DNA of 64,000 nucleotides, taken from NCBI RefSeq assembly GCF_040730185.1, contig NZ_CP160402.1:868001-932000 (forward strand), given 5' to 3'. The notes beneath the pieces were generated by a model. That model was not told where the DNA came from. It saw only the letters and a list, made by a program, of their open reading frames with translations, and did no database searches. How positions within the stretch are numbered: the first letter of the stretch is position 1; every line of letters starts with the position of its first letter. The stretch comes from Streptomyces sp. Je 1-332 (GTDB taxonomy: Bacteria; Actinomycetota; Actinomycetes; Streptomycetales; Streptomycetaceae). The position numbers and the translations under genes are program-made. Below are positions 46,764 through 54,692 of this stretch, piece after piece.

Positions 46764-47591
46764 TCAGAGGCTCGCGGCGTGGAAGCCCGCCGCCAAGTGG
46801 GAAAGCAGCCGGGCCGGTGCGTCCTCCTGGATGGTGTGGCCCGCGCCTTCCACCCAGGTCAGGGTGGCGTGCGGGATCCGCGACCGCAGGTACTCGGCGA
46901 ACTCCGCCGGCAGCAGGCGGTCTTCGCGGCCCCAGATGACGCGGGTCGGCACGGCAACCCCACCGAGGAGGGGCTCGAGCTCGTCCGTCTGGGACTGTTC
47001 GAACTGGCGGTACTGACGATAGAAGGCCGCCTGGCCTTGCGGGCCGCGCCACGGGTCGACGTACGAGCTCAGCACGCCCGGCCTGTAGCCGGTGTGCGTG
47101 GCGTGACGGAGGTGGCTTGCCACCAGCGCTTCGTGGGCGTAGTCGGGGAGTTGCTCGAAGACGCGCGCGTTCTCACGGATGAGCTTGAAGTAACCCGTCC
47201 CCCACTGACCGCCGCCGACCGCGTCCACCAGCGTGAGGTCCCCGTACTCCGAGCCCTCGAGAAGCAGCGCCCGCAAAGCCACCGCCCCGCCCACATCGTG
47301 CGCGACGACACTGGGGCGGGACAGCCCCCAGTGCGCGAGCAGGCGGGCGAAGATCCTTCCCTGCGCCGCCAGACCGACGTCCTGCCCCTCCCGCTGCTCC
47401 GACTGCCCGAAGCCGAGCAGGTCCCAGACATAGACCTGGCGCGTACGGGCCAGCGCGGGTGCGATCTCGCGCCAGATGTACGACGAGAACGGCGAACCAT
47501 GCAGGAGGACCACCGGGTCGCCCTGCCCGAACGATGCCCATTTCACGTAACCGTCCGGCGTCTCGAACTTCTCCGCCAAGTGCCATGCCAC
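46764..47591 (-). CDS. Alpha/beta hydrolase of the haloalkane dehalogenase / epoxide hydrolase type
   Basis: The protein has 275 residues. The nucleophile is Asp99 in VVAHDVGGAVAL, not Ser, which places it with dehalogenases and epoxide hydrolases. The oxyanion region is LLHGSPFSSYIW and the catalytic His is in GAGHTIQEDAP. An acidic residue follows VIWGREDRLLP. A lid domain occupies about 125-200. No haloalkane-specific halide ligands can be assigned with certainty, so the substrate is open. It is convergent with the PTE-like gene. Confidence 0.85.
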   Translation of the reverse strand: MAWHLAEKFETPDGYVKWASFGQGDPVVLLHGSPFSSYIWREIAPALARTRQVYVWDLLGFGQSEQREGQDVGLAAQGRIFARLLAHWGLSRPSVVAHDVGGAVALRALLLEGSEYGDLTLVDAVGGGQWGTGYFKLIRENARVFEQLPDYAHEALVASHLRHATHTGYRPGVLSSYVDPWRGPQGQAAFYRQYRQFEQSQTDELEPLLGGVAVPTRVIWGREDRLLPAEFAEYLRSRIPHATLTWVEGAGHTIQEDAPARLLSHLAAGFHAASL

Positions 47592-47713
47592 TGTGACCTC
47601 CCGCTGTTGGGAATCCGCTCCGGCTTCTCGCCCTGCTGATCGAAGTTACCAGTAGAGCGCCTTAAGGGGTAACCCTCGTCGAGCAACCCTCGCTCGGCGT
47701 ACGGGTATCGGTA

Positions 47714-47729
47714 TTGCACTGAACGTTCC
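47714..47729. promoter_or_regulatory. Putative TetR operator at its own promoter
   Basis: TTGCACTGAACGTTCC shares its first nine bases and general layout with the site at 48439-48454 in front of the MFS gene. It lies over the -35 region of the TetR promoter; TACGGT (47738-47743) 6 bases before ATG 47750 fits a -10 box. Confidence 0.5.
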
Positions 47730-47749
47730 AAAACCGGTACGGTTCCCCC

Positions 47750-48346
47750 ATGGCCCGACCGAGAACCTTCGACGAGGAGCGGGCCCTGGACGCGGCGATG
47801 CACGCCTTCTGGGCGAAGGGCTACGAGGCCACCTCGACCCAGGATCTGTGCGAAGCCACCGGCCTGGGCCGCAGCAGCATCTACAACACCTTCAGCAGCA
47901 AGCACGAACTGTTCCAGCGGACCCTGGCCCGCTACATGAACTCCATGACGGCGATCCAGGTCGAGATCCTGGAAGACACGGCGCGCCTCCCGACGGAGCG
48001 CATCCGCGCCTTGTTCACGCGCGTCATCGACTCCGAGTTCGAGTGCCGCGAGGACGGGCACAGCATCGGTTGCCTGACCGTCAATACGACGGTGGAGCTG
48101 GCCGGGCGTGACCCCGAGGCCGCCGAGATGCTCGCACGCGACCTCGCGGTGCGGCTGGCCGCCCTCAGCGGCGTCATCCGTACAGGGCAGAGCGGCGGCG
48201 ACATCACCTCCCGGCAGGACCCCGACGATCTGGCCCGCTTCCTGAACGCCATCATCGGCGGCATGCGGATCGCCGCGCAGGGCGGTGCCGATCGCGCGGC
48301 CCTGACGGCCATCGCCGAAACCGCCTTGGACGCACTGACGCGCTGA
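47750..48346 (+). CDS. TetR-family repressor of the adjacent MFS pump
   Basis: The protein has 198 residues. The helix-turn-helix region is ALDAAMHAFWAKGYEATSTQ, then DLCEATGLGRSSIYNTFSSKHELF. The C-terminal domain contains GCLTVNTTVELAGRDPE, common in AcrR-like regulators of efflux. A -10 box directly upstream implies a leaderless transcript. The MFS gene starts 146 bases after its stop and carries a near-identical operator, so repression of both is likely. Confidence 0.88.
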   Translation: MARPRTFDEERALDAAMHAFWAKGYEATSTQDLCEATGLGRSSIYNTFSSKHELFQRTLARYMNSMTAIQVEILEDTARLPTERIRALFTRVIDSEFECREDGHSIGCLTVNTTVELAGRDPEAAEMLARDLAVRLAALSGVIRTGQSGGDITSRQDPDDLARFLNAIIGGMRIAAQGGADRAALTAIAETALDALTR

Positions 48347-48369
48347 CGCGCTGACGCACTGACGCACTG
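48331..48369. repeat. Tandem 8-base repeat at the end of the TetR gene
   Basis: CGCRCTGA is repeated almost five times in a row, covering the stop codon at 48344-48346 and continuing into the intergenic region. Slippage here would change the C-terminal residues of the regulator. Confidence 0.8.
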
Positions 48370-48438
48370 CCTCGTCGAGTCACCGACCGTTCCGGTCTCA
48401 CCCGTCATCGCCCGCCCCATCTCTCGCATGACCGAGTT

Positions 48439-48454
48439 TTGCACTGATCAGTAC
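48439..48454. promoter_or_regulatory. Putative TetR operator in front of the MFS gene
   Basis: TTGCACTGATCAGTAC contains the perfect palindrome ACTGATCAGT and shares TTGCACTGA with the site at 47714. It is 38 bases upstream of the MFS start codon. Confidence 0.55.
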
Positions 48455-48492
48455 ATAACCCACCCGTACACAACCCATCGACTGGAGCCCCC

Positions 48493-49722
48493 ATGCCCCG
48501 CGCCGTCTATCTGCTGGCCCTCGGCATCTTCGCCATGGTGACCAGTGAGTTCGTGGTCGCCGGTCTGATGCCGCAGATGGCCGACGGACTCGACGCCACG
48601 ATTCCGGAGATCGGTTACCTGATCACCGCGTTCGCCGCAGCGATGGCCTTCGGCGGGCCCATCCTCACGATCGCGTTGTTGAAGATGCGTCAGAAGTCTG
48701 CCCTGCTGGTCCTGTTCGGGATATTCCTTGCGGGCAACGTACTCGCCGCCCTGGCCCCGGATTACCGCACCATGCTGGTGGCCCGCATCATCACCGGCGT
48801 CGCGTCGCAGGCCTTCTTCGGCGTATCCATCTCCATGTGCGCGCAGCTCACCAGCCCCGAAGTCCGGGGCAGGGCCATCGCGGTGGCCCTCAACGGGCTG
48901 ATGCTGGGCACTCTCCTCGGCCTTCCGCTCTCCACCGTCATCGGTGAACACCTGGGCTGGCGCGCCGCGTTCTGGGCCATCACCGGCCTGACCGTGGTCG
49001 CCGCGCTCGCCACCCTCGCCGGGGTGCCCCGCACGGAACGCGCCGACGACGGCGGGGGTGATCTGCGCCAGGAGCTGGGCGCCTTCCGGAACCCCAGGCT
49101 CTGGCTCACTCTCACCACCAGCACCTTCGTCATCGGCGCCACGTTCTCCGCCTTCAGCTACCTCAACCCGATACTCACCGAGGTCACCGGTTTCTCCACG
49201 GGCACCGTCCCGCTGCTGCTCATCGCGTACGGGGCGGCCACCGTCATCGGCAACACCCTCGTCGGCCGGCTCGCCGACAAGCGCACCGTGCCCGTCCTGC
49301 TCACGGGGCTGCTGCTCAACCTGGCGTTCCTCGCCGGGTTCGCCCTCTTCGCCCAACTGAGCGTGGCCGCCGTGGTGTTGATGATGGGCATCGGCCTGGT
49401 CGGGGTCACCATGAACCCGGCCCTGGTCACCCGCGTCCAGCGCACGGGCAACGCACGGCCCCTGGTGAACACCGTCCACTCCTCGTTCATCACCCTCGGC
49501 ATCATCATCGCGACGTCCGTGGGCGGCCCCGCCATCGATACGTTCGGCCTGCGGGCGCCGCTCTGGATCGGCGCCGCCCTCGCCGCACTCGGCCTGGTCA
49601 CACTGCTGCCCGACCTGAAGCGGTTGCGCGCTACCCGAACCACGCCGGCAGTGACGGGAGTTGATCCCGAGGCCTCCTCCGCGAAGGAGACCCCCTCGTC
49701 GAAGGAGGCCGCCCGCGTCTAA
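48493..49722 (+). CDS. MFS efflux transporter (DHA1 type)
   Basis: The protein has 409 residues and about 12 membrane segments. The motif FVVAGLMPQMADGLDATIPEIGYLITAFAAA is that of Cmr/AraJ-like drug exporters, and SPEVRGRAIAVALNGLMLGTLLGLPL contains the antiporter motif C region. ACTGGAG lies upstream of the ATG. It follows a TetR regulator on the same strand and is probably de-repressed by the exported compound. The final 40 residues are hydrophilic. Its 3' end overlaps the convergent ROK gene by 4 bases. Confidence 0.9.
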   Translation: MPRAVYLLALGIFAMVTSEFVVAGLMPQMADGLDATIPEIGYLITAFAAAMAFGGPILTIALLKMRQKSALLVLFGIFLAGNVLAALAPDYRTMLVARIITGVASQAFFGVSISMCAQLTSPEVRGRAIAVALNGLMLGTLLGLPLSTVIGEHLGWRAAFWAITGLTVVAALATLAGVPRTERADDGGGDLRQELGAFRNPRLWLTLTTSTFVIGATFSAFSYLNPILTEVTGFSTGTVPLLLIAYGAATVIGNTLVGRLADKRTVPVLLTGLLLNLAFLAGFALFAQLSVAAVVLMMGIGLVGVTMNPALVTRVQRTGNARPLVNTVHSSFITLGIIIATSVGGPAIDTFGLRAPLWIGAALAALGLVTLLPDLKRLRATRTTPAVTGVDPEASSAKETPSSKEAARV

Positions 49723-50951
49723 CCCAACGCCCCGAGGGGGTCGTCGAGGACTGGCTGCCAGGCCAACTCGGCGGCTCCCACCAGGCTGTTGTGGTCCAGA
49801 GTGCAGGCCAGGATCGGTACGCCGCCGCTGCGTCCCCACAGGCTCCGGTCCGCGACGACGGCACGCAGCCGCTCGGGGTCGGCCTCGAGGAGCGCGCGGT
49901 GCAGGCCGCCCAGGATGATGCGGTCCGGGTTGAGGATGTTCACCAGGCCGGCGAGCCCCAGGCCGAGGCGGTCGATGAGTTCCTCGGCCGCCGCACGGAC
50001 CGCCGGGTCGGCGCCCCCGTCCCGGAGCAGTTCGCGGGCCTGCAGCAACAGCCCTTCGGGGCCCGGCTCGCGGCCCGCCGCGGTGAGGAAGGCCAGCGGG
50101 TCCGTCTCGACGTCCAGGCAGCCTCGGCTGCCGCAGTGGCAGGGCCGGCCCTCGGGATTGACGGTGAGGTGACCGACCTCCAGCGCGAGGCCCGAACTGC
50201 CCGTGTGCAGACGCCCGTCGAGGACGAGCGCGCCGCCGACCCCCCGGTGCCCGGTCGCCACGCACAGCAGATCGCGGGCGCCGCGCCCGGCGCCGTGCCG
50301 GTGCTCGGCGAGCGCGGCGAGGTTGACATCATTGGCGGCGAACGCGGGTCCGGCGATGCCCGCGTCCCGTACGCAGTCGGCGAAGATCTGGCGGACCTGT
50401 GAGCCCGCGGGCCACGCCAGGTGCAGCGGGTTGAGCGCGGTGCCCTCCGGTTCCGCGACGGCCGACGGCACCGCGAGGCCCGCGCCGACGCACCGTCTGC
50501 CGGTCTTCCGCAGCAGTTGCGCTCCCGCGTCGATGACCGAGCCGAGGACCTGCGCCGGGTCGGCGTCGATCGTCTCGCAGCCGGGCGCGGTGGCGACGAT
50601 CCGGCCGCCGAGTCCGACGAGTGCGGCCCGGAAACCATCGGAGTGCACCTGTGCGGCCAGCGCCACCGGGCCGTCGTCCGCGATGGAGAGGCCGTGCGAG
50701 GGGCGCCCCTGGGAACCCGCGGGCGCGCTCGGCCTCGCGTCGATCCTGATCAGGCCGAGCGCCTCCAGCTCGGCGGCGACGGCGCCCGCCGTGGCCCGGG
50801 TGACGCCGAGTTCGGCGGTGAGCACGGCACGGGTCGGGGCGCGCCCGGTGTGGACGAGCTCAAGAGCGGGACCGAGCGCGCCGCGCCCTCGCTCCAGGCG
50901 CGTACGCGTGGACAGATCCCCCTCGGTGCGGGGGGCAGCCTTGCCGTTCAT
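49719..50951 (-). CDS. ROK-family transcriptional regulator
   Basis: The protein has 410 residues. An N-terminal winged helix-turn-helix (TRAVLTAELGVTRATAGAVA, then AELEALGLIR) is fused to a ROK sugar-kinase fold. The zinc site is visible in GHLTVNPEGRPCHCGSRGCLDVE. The kinase region includes VNILNPDRIILGG. ROK repressors usually respond to sugars. It is divergent from an MFS gene that has a SugE/fucose-permease-like look, so it may control that gene. GGGAG lies upstream of the ATG. Confidence 0.9.
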   Translation of the reverse strand: MNGKAAPRTEGDLSTRTRLERGRGALGPALELVHTGRAPTRAVLTAELGVTRATAGAVAAELEALGLIRIDARPSAPAGSQGRPSHGLSIADDGPVALAAQVHSDGFRAALVGLGGRIVATAPGCETIDADPAQVLGSVIDAGAQLLRKTGRRCVGAGLAVPSAVAEPEGTALNPLHLAWPAGSQVRQIFADCVRDAGIAGPAFAANDVNLAALAEHRHGAGRGARDLLCVATGHRGVGGALVLDGRLHTGSSGLALEVGHLTVNPEGRPCHCGSRGCLDVETDPLAFLTAAGREPGPEGLLLQARELLRDGGADPAVRAAAEELIDRLGLGLAGLVNILNPDRIILGGLHRALLEADPERLRAVVADRSLWGRSGGVPILACTLDHNSLVGAAELAWQPVLDDPLGALG

Positions 50952-51040
50952 GAGGGCGAGTCTCCCATGATCCGTACGCCGCCTCGCCGTTCAGTCGTCA
51001 TCTGCGCGTGCACCTCCGGCCCACCGCCCTTCGCCCACCG

Positions 51041-51169
51041 CCGCCGCCTCACGAGAACTCCCACTCACGCCTGCCCGCCGCCACACCACACACCTCATCG
51101 AGTCATCCGAGCACCTCCGTCCGCCGGTGACCGCCCGTGACCGCCGGTGACCGCCGCCTCACGAGAACT
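51041..51169. repeat. Direct repeats in the ROK/MFS divergent region
   Basis: A 19-base segment (51041-51059) recurs exactly at 51151-51169, 110 bases apart. Between them, the 10-base unit CCGCCSGTGA is repeated three times (51121-51150). The second 19-mer ends 4 bases before the -35 box of the MFS promoter, so the repeats could be regulator sites. Confidence 0.75.
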
Positions 51170-51172
51170 GCC

Positions 51173-51208
51173 TTGTACGCCACGGGGGCGCACCTCTACC
51201 CTGACTTT
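51173..51208 (+). promoter_or_regulatory. Promoter for a leaderless MFS transcript
   Basis: TTGTAC (51173-51178) and TACCCT (51197-51202) are separated by 18 bases. The GTG start at 51209 lies 6 bases after the -10 box, where transcription should begin, and no ribosome site precedes it. Confidence 0.6.
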
Positions 51209-52399
51209 GTGCCGCTACTAAACAAAACCACGTCCGCAGCGTCGCGGGCCACTCCCCCGGGCCTTGCCCGGCTCCGTGTCGCACTCACCGTCTTCTTCGC
51301 GCTCGACGGCTTCATCTTCGCCGGATGGGTCGTCCGCATCCCCGCCATCAAGGAACAGACCGGCGCGTCGGCGAGCGACCTCGGGCTCGCTCTGCTCGGG
51401 GTCTCCGCGGGCGCCGTCATCACGATGACCCTCACCGGGCGGCTGTGCCGTCGCTTCGGCAGCCATCCGGTGACCGTGGCCTGCGGGGTCCTGATGCCGC
51501 TGAGCATCGCGCTGCCGCCGCTGACGCACTCGGCACTGTCGCTGGGGCTCGTGCTTCTGGTGTTCGGCGCCGCTTACGGCGGCATCAACGTGGCGATGAA
51601 CAGCGCGGCCGTCGACCTCGTGGCCGCCCTGCGGCGCCCGATCATGCCCAGCTTCCACGCCGCGTTCAGCCTGGGCGGCATGGTGGGTGCCGGGCTCGGC
51701 GGGCTCATCGCGGGTTCCCTCTCCCCCACCCGCCACCTGCTCGGCCTCACCGTGATCGGCCTGATCGTCACCGCCCTGGCGGGACGCACCATGCTGCGTC
51801 TCGAAGCTCCGGCAGCGCCGAGCGAGACCCGCAGCGAGGACAGCACCCCGCGCCGCCTGGACAGCCGTACCCGCGGCCTGGTGATCGTCTTCGGCCTCAT
51901 CGCACTCTGCACGGCCTTCGGCGAAGGAGCGCTCGCCGACTGGGGCGCCCTCCACCTCGAACAGGACCTGGCCGCCCACCCCGGCATCGCCGCCGCCGGC
52001 TACTCCTGCTTCGCCCTCGCCATGACCATCGGCAGGCTCAGCGGAACCACCCTCCTCGAACGCCTCGGCCAGACCCCCATCCTGGTCGCGGGCGGCGCCA
52101 CAGCGGCCGCGGGGATGCTCCTTGGCGCACTCGCACCCACCGTCTGGCTGGCCCTCATCGGCTTCGCCATCACCGGCCTCGGCCTCGCCAACATCTTCCC
52201 CGTAGCCGTCGAACGCGCGGGCGCCCACGCGGGCCCCAGTGGCGTCGCCACCGCCTCCACCCTCGGCTATGGCGGCATGCTCCTCGGCCCACCCGCCATC
52301 GGCTTCATGGCCGACTGGTTCACCCTGCCGATAGCCCTGACCAGCGTCGCCGTACTCGCAGCACTCGCCGCCCTCATCGGCTACACGACCCGCCACTGA
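51209..52399 (+). CDS. MFS transporter
   Basis: The protein has 396 residues with about 12 membrane segments. It begins near LRVALTVFFALDGFIFAGWVVRIPAIKEQTGASASDLGLAL, and the mid-loop is Glu/Arg-rich (TRSEDSTPRRLDSRTR). The N-terminal motif WVVRIPAIKE is common to the YbjJ-like branch of the MFS. The substrate is not clear. Its start as GTG 51209 is supported by the promoter spacing; a frame start at 51137 would precede the promoter. It is divergent from the ROK regulator. A strong terminator follows at 52541. Confidence 0.87.
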   Translation: MPLLNKTTSAASRATPPGLARLRVALTVFFALDGFIFAGWVVRIPAIKEQTGASASDLGLALLGVSAGAVITMTLTGRLCRRFGSHPVTVACGVLMPLSIALPPLTHSALSLGLVLLVFGAAYGGINVAMNSAAVDLVAALRRPIMPSFHAAFSLGGMVGAGLGGLIAGSLSPTRHLLGLTVIGLIVTALAGRTMLRLEAPAAPSETRSEDSTPRRLDSRTRGLVIVFGLIALCTAFGEGALADWGALHLEQDLAAHPGIAAAGYSCFALAMTIGRLSGTTLLERLGQTPILVAGGATAAAGMLLGALAPTVWLALIGFAITGLGLANIFPVAVERAGAHAGPSGVATASTLGYGGMLLGPPAIGFMADWFTLPIALTSVAVLAALAALIGYTTRH

Positions 52400-52459
52400 C
52401 GGGACCGCAAGCAAAGCCGTACTCTCGCAGCGAACCAAGCCACGGCCCCTTCGTGACCC

Positions 52460-52524
52460 GGGGCTCGGGTCTCGGGTCTCGGGTCTCGGTGATCGGTGAT
52501 CGGGGCTCGGGTCTCGGGTCTCGG
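52460..52524. repeat. Tandem CTCGGGT repeat and 23-base direct repeat
   Basis: A 7-base CTCGGGT unit is repeated several times. The block 52460-52482 recurs exactly at 52502-52524 with two GATCGGT units between. The region lies just upstream of the terminator in the 255-base gap between the MFS gene and arsC, which holds no gene. Confidence 0.8.
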
Positions 52525-52540
52525 GGCCGACAATCGCTCA

Positions 52541-52571
52541 GGACCCCTGCGGTTCTCGGCCGCAGGGGTCC
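52541..52571. terminator. Strong bidirectional terminator
   Basis: GGACCCCTGCGG and CCGCAGGGGTCC form a perfect 12-base stem around TTCTCGG. It lies between the convergent MFS gene and the arsenic operon. Confidence 0.8.
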
Positions 52572-52654
52572 TTCACACGCTGCGCGTCATCGACAAGCAA
52601 GCCCCTCTGTAGCGGATTCACGCTACGGCGCCCGCCGCGGCTGTAGCGGTGACA

Positions 52655-53074
52655 TCAGTCCTGGGGCAGCAACTCGGCCAGCAGCCCACGAACCCGGCTC
52701 TCGATCTCGTCGCGGATCGGGCGGACGGCCGCGACGCCCTGCCCGGCCGGGTCCGTCAGTTCCCAGTCCAGATACCGCTTGCCGGGGAAGACGGGGCAAG
52801 CGTCTCCACAGCCCATGGTGATCACCACCTCCGAGGCCTGCACCGCTTCCACGGTGAGGACCTTCGGGGTCTCGGCGGACAGGTCGATGCCCGCCTCCTT
52901 CATCACTTCGACGACCGCGGGATTCACCGCGTCGGCCGGGGCCGACCCGGCCGAGCGGACCTCGACCCGCCCTTGGGAGAGGTGGGTGAGGAAGGCGGCG
53001 GCCATCTGGGAGCGGCCCGCGTTATGGACGCACACGAACAGCACCGACGGCTTCACGGGCAGGGCTTCAGGCAT
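52655..53074 (-). CDS. arsC: Arsenate reductase (low-molecular-weight phosphatase type)
   Basis: It reduces arsenate to arsenite for export. The protein has 139 residues. The P-loop CVHNAGRSQ carries the nucleophile Cys15. Two more Cys, 89 and 93, lie in MGCGDACPVFPG. The close spacing of these two resembles actinobacterial enzymes that use mycothiol and mycoredoxin, and differs from the thioredoxin-type spacing. The start overlaps the acr3 stop by 8 bases. It is the last gene of the operon. Confidence 0.93.
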   Translation of the reverse strand: MPEALPVKPSVLFVCVHNAGRSQMAAAFLTHLSQGRVEVRSAGSAPADAVNPAVVEVMKEAGIDLSAETPKVLTVEAVQASEVVITMGCGDACPVFPGKRYLDWELTDPAGQGVAAVRPIRDEIESRVRGLLAELLPQD

Positions 53075-54185
53075 GGGAGGGCTCTTCCTCGGTGACGGCC
53101 ACAGGGGCCGGCTGGGACTCGTTGCTGGGAAAGTAGCGGCGCGCTGCCAGGGCGACGTAGACCAGGCCGATCAGGACGGGCACCTCGATGAGCGGGCCGA
53201 CGACCCCGGCCAGGGCCTGCCCTGACGAGGCGCCGAACGTGGCGATGGCGACCGCGATGGCGAGCTCGAAGTTGTTGCCCGCGGCGGTGAACGCCAGCGT
53301 GGTGGCCTTGGGATATCCCAGCCCGACCGCCTTGCCGACGGCCAGTGATCCGGCCCACATGACGGCGAAGTAGACCAACAGCGGCAGTGCGATCCGCAGC
53401 ACGTCCACCGGCTGCGAGGTGACCGCCTCGCCCTGCAGAGCGAACAGCACGACGATCGTGAACAGCAGCCCATAGAGGGCGAACGGCCCGATGCGGGGGA
53501 TCAGTTCCGCCTCGTACCAAGTGCGGCCTCTGGCCTTCTCGCCCAGCTTTCGGGTCAGGAACCCGGCCAGCAGGGGGATGCCGAGGAAGATCAGCACGCT
53601 GCGGGCGATCTCCCAGACGGACACGTTCAGCCCGGTCGTCCCCAGGCCCAGCCAGCCGGGCAGGACGGACAGATAGAACCAGCCGAGCAGGCTGAACGCG
53701 AGGACCTGGAACACGGAGTTGAGGGCGACCAGGACGGCCGCGGCCTCGCGGTCGCCGCAAGCGAGGTCGTTCCAGATGATGACCATCGCGATGCACCGGG
53801 CGAGGCCCACGATGATCAGGCCCGTCCGGTATTCGGGGAGGTCCGGCAGGAAGAGCCAGGCCAGGGCGAACATCAGAGCCGGGCCCAGAACCCAGTTCAG
53901 GATCAGAGAGGGGATCAGCAGACGGCGGTCGCGGGTGACGGAGTCGAGTCGGTCATAGCGGACCTTCGCCAGCACCGGATACATCATCACCAGCAGGCCC
54001 AGCGCGATCGGCAGCGAGACCCCGGTGACCGTCACCTTCGCCAGAGCGTCCCCGAGCCCGGGAACAAGACGGCCAAGGCCCAGGCCGGTGCCCATCGCGA
54101 TCAGAATCCACACGGCGAGGAACCGGTCCAGGAACGAAAGCCGGGCCGCGACCGGCCCCGCCGGTGCCGCTGTCGTCTCGCTCAC
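53067..54185 (-). CDS. acr3: Arsenite efflux transporter, ACR3 family
   Basis: The protein has 372 residues and about ten membrane segments. It exports arsenite. The family signature IIVGLARCIAMVIIWNDLACGDREAAA contains the conserved Cys needed for transport, and FTAAGNNFELAIAVAIATFG is the second conserved helix. The start is GTG 54185, overlapping the arsR stop as GTGA. It is flanked by arsR and arsC in one operon. Confidence 0.94.
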   Translation of the reverse strand: MSETTAAPAGPVAARLSFLDRFLAVWILIAMGTGLGLGRLVPGLGDALAKVTVTGVSLPIALGLLVMMYPVLAKVRYDRLDSVTRDRRLLIPSLILNWVLGPALMFALAWLFLPDLPEYRTGLIIVGLARCIAMVIIWNDLACGDREAAAVLVALNSVFQVLAFSLLGWFYLSVLPGWLGLGTTGLNVSVWEIARSVLIFLGIPLLAGFLTRKLGEKARGRTWYEAELIPRIGPFALYGLLFTIVVLFALQGEAVTSQPVDVLRIALPLLVYFAVMWAGSLAVGKAVGLGYPKATTLAFTAAGNNFELAIAVAIATFGASSGQALAGVVGPLIEVPVLIGLVYVALAARRYFPSNESQPAPVAVTEEEPSHA

Positions 54186-54586
54186 GAAGCATCCCCAACC
54201 GGAGTCTCCAGGGGCCCGAGGGGCTGAATCCGAGGGTTGGCGAGGACAGCCGAGAGGTGGTCGGTCATCGCGGGCAGCAGCCGGTAATACACCCATGTCC
54301 CCCGGCGCTCGGAGTCGATCAGCCCGGCCTGCTTCAGCAGCTTCAGGTGATGGGAGATCGTCGGCTGCGACAAGTCGAAGGCGGGGGTGAGGTCACAGAC
54401 GCAGATCTCCCCGCCCTCCCGCGAGGCGATGATCGACAACAACCGCAGCCGCACCGGATCCCCCAGTGCCTTGAACACCCTCGCCAGCTCGACGGCCTTC
54501 TCCTCGCCCATGGGCGCACTCAGCAGGGTCGGACAGCAACCCTCGGCACCGTCCTGGCCGAGCACGACCAACTCTTGTTTCGACAT
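54182..54586 (-). CDS. arsR: ArsR-family arsenite-responsive repressor
   Basis: The protein has 134 residues, the first of the arsenic operon. The winged helix-turn-helix is VCDLTPAFDLSQPTISHHLKLLKQAGL (about 63-89). Candidate arsenite ligands are Cys17-Cys18 near the N-terminus and Cys62/Cys64 in ICVCDL at the recognition region. It should repress its own operon and the divergent arsM until As(III) binds. The intergenic region contains a palindrome at 54627-54644. Confidence 0.92.
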   Translation of the reverse strand: MSKQELVVLGQDGAEGCCPTLLSAPMGEEKAVELARVFKALGDPVRLRLLSIIASREGGEICVCDLTPAFDLSQPTISHHLKLLKQAGLIDSERRGTWVYYRLLPAMTDHLSAVLANPRIQPLGPLETPVGDAS

Positions 54587-54626
54587 ACCTCTATGTTGAC
54601 GTTTTTCGAATCAGAGCGCAAGGTTG

Positions 54627-54644
54627 CATTGAGAATCGTCAATG
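54627..54644. promoter_or_regulatory. Putative ArsR operator
   Basis: CATTGAGAATCGTCAATG has perfect 6-base arms around a 6-base spacer. It is in the divergent arsR/arsM promoter region, together with a related TTGACGTTTTTCGAATC stretch at 54596-54612 that may be a second site. Confidence 0.6.
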
Positions 54645-54692
54645 CAGCCCGCTCCGGGGGCTGCATCAGCCCGCCAGCGAGGAGTGAAGGTC

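Noticed and set aside
48448..50265. Long minus-strand open frame across the MFS and ROK genes.
   Set aside because: It has no signal of a real gene and lies antisense to the MFS gene and out of frame with the ROK gene.
52460..52530. Short repeats that could suggest a CRISPR-like array.
   Set aside because: The units are 7 bases with no unique spacers and no cas genes nearby; it is a simple tandem expansion.
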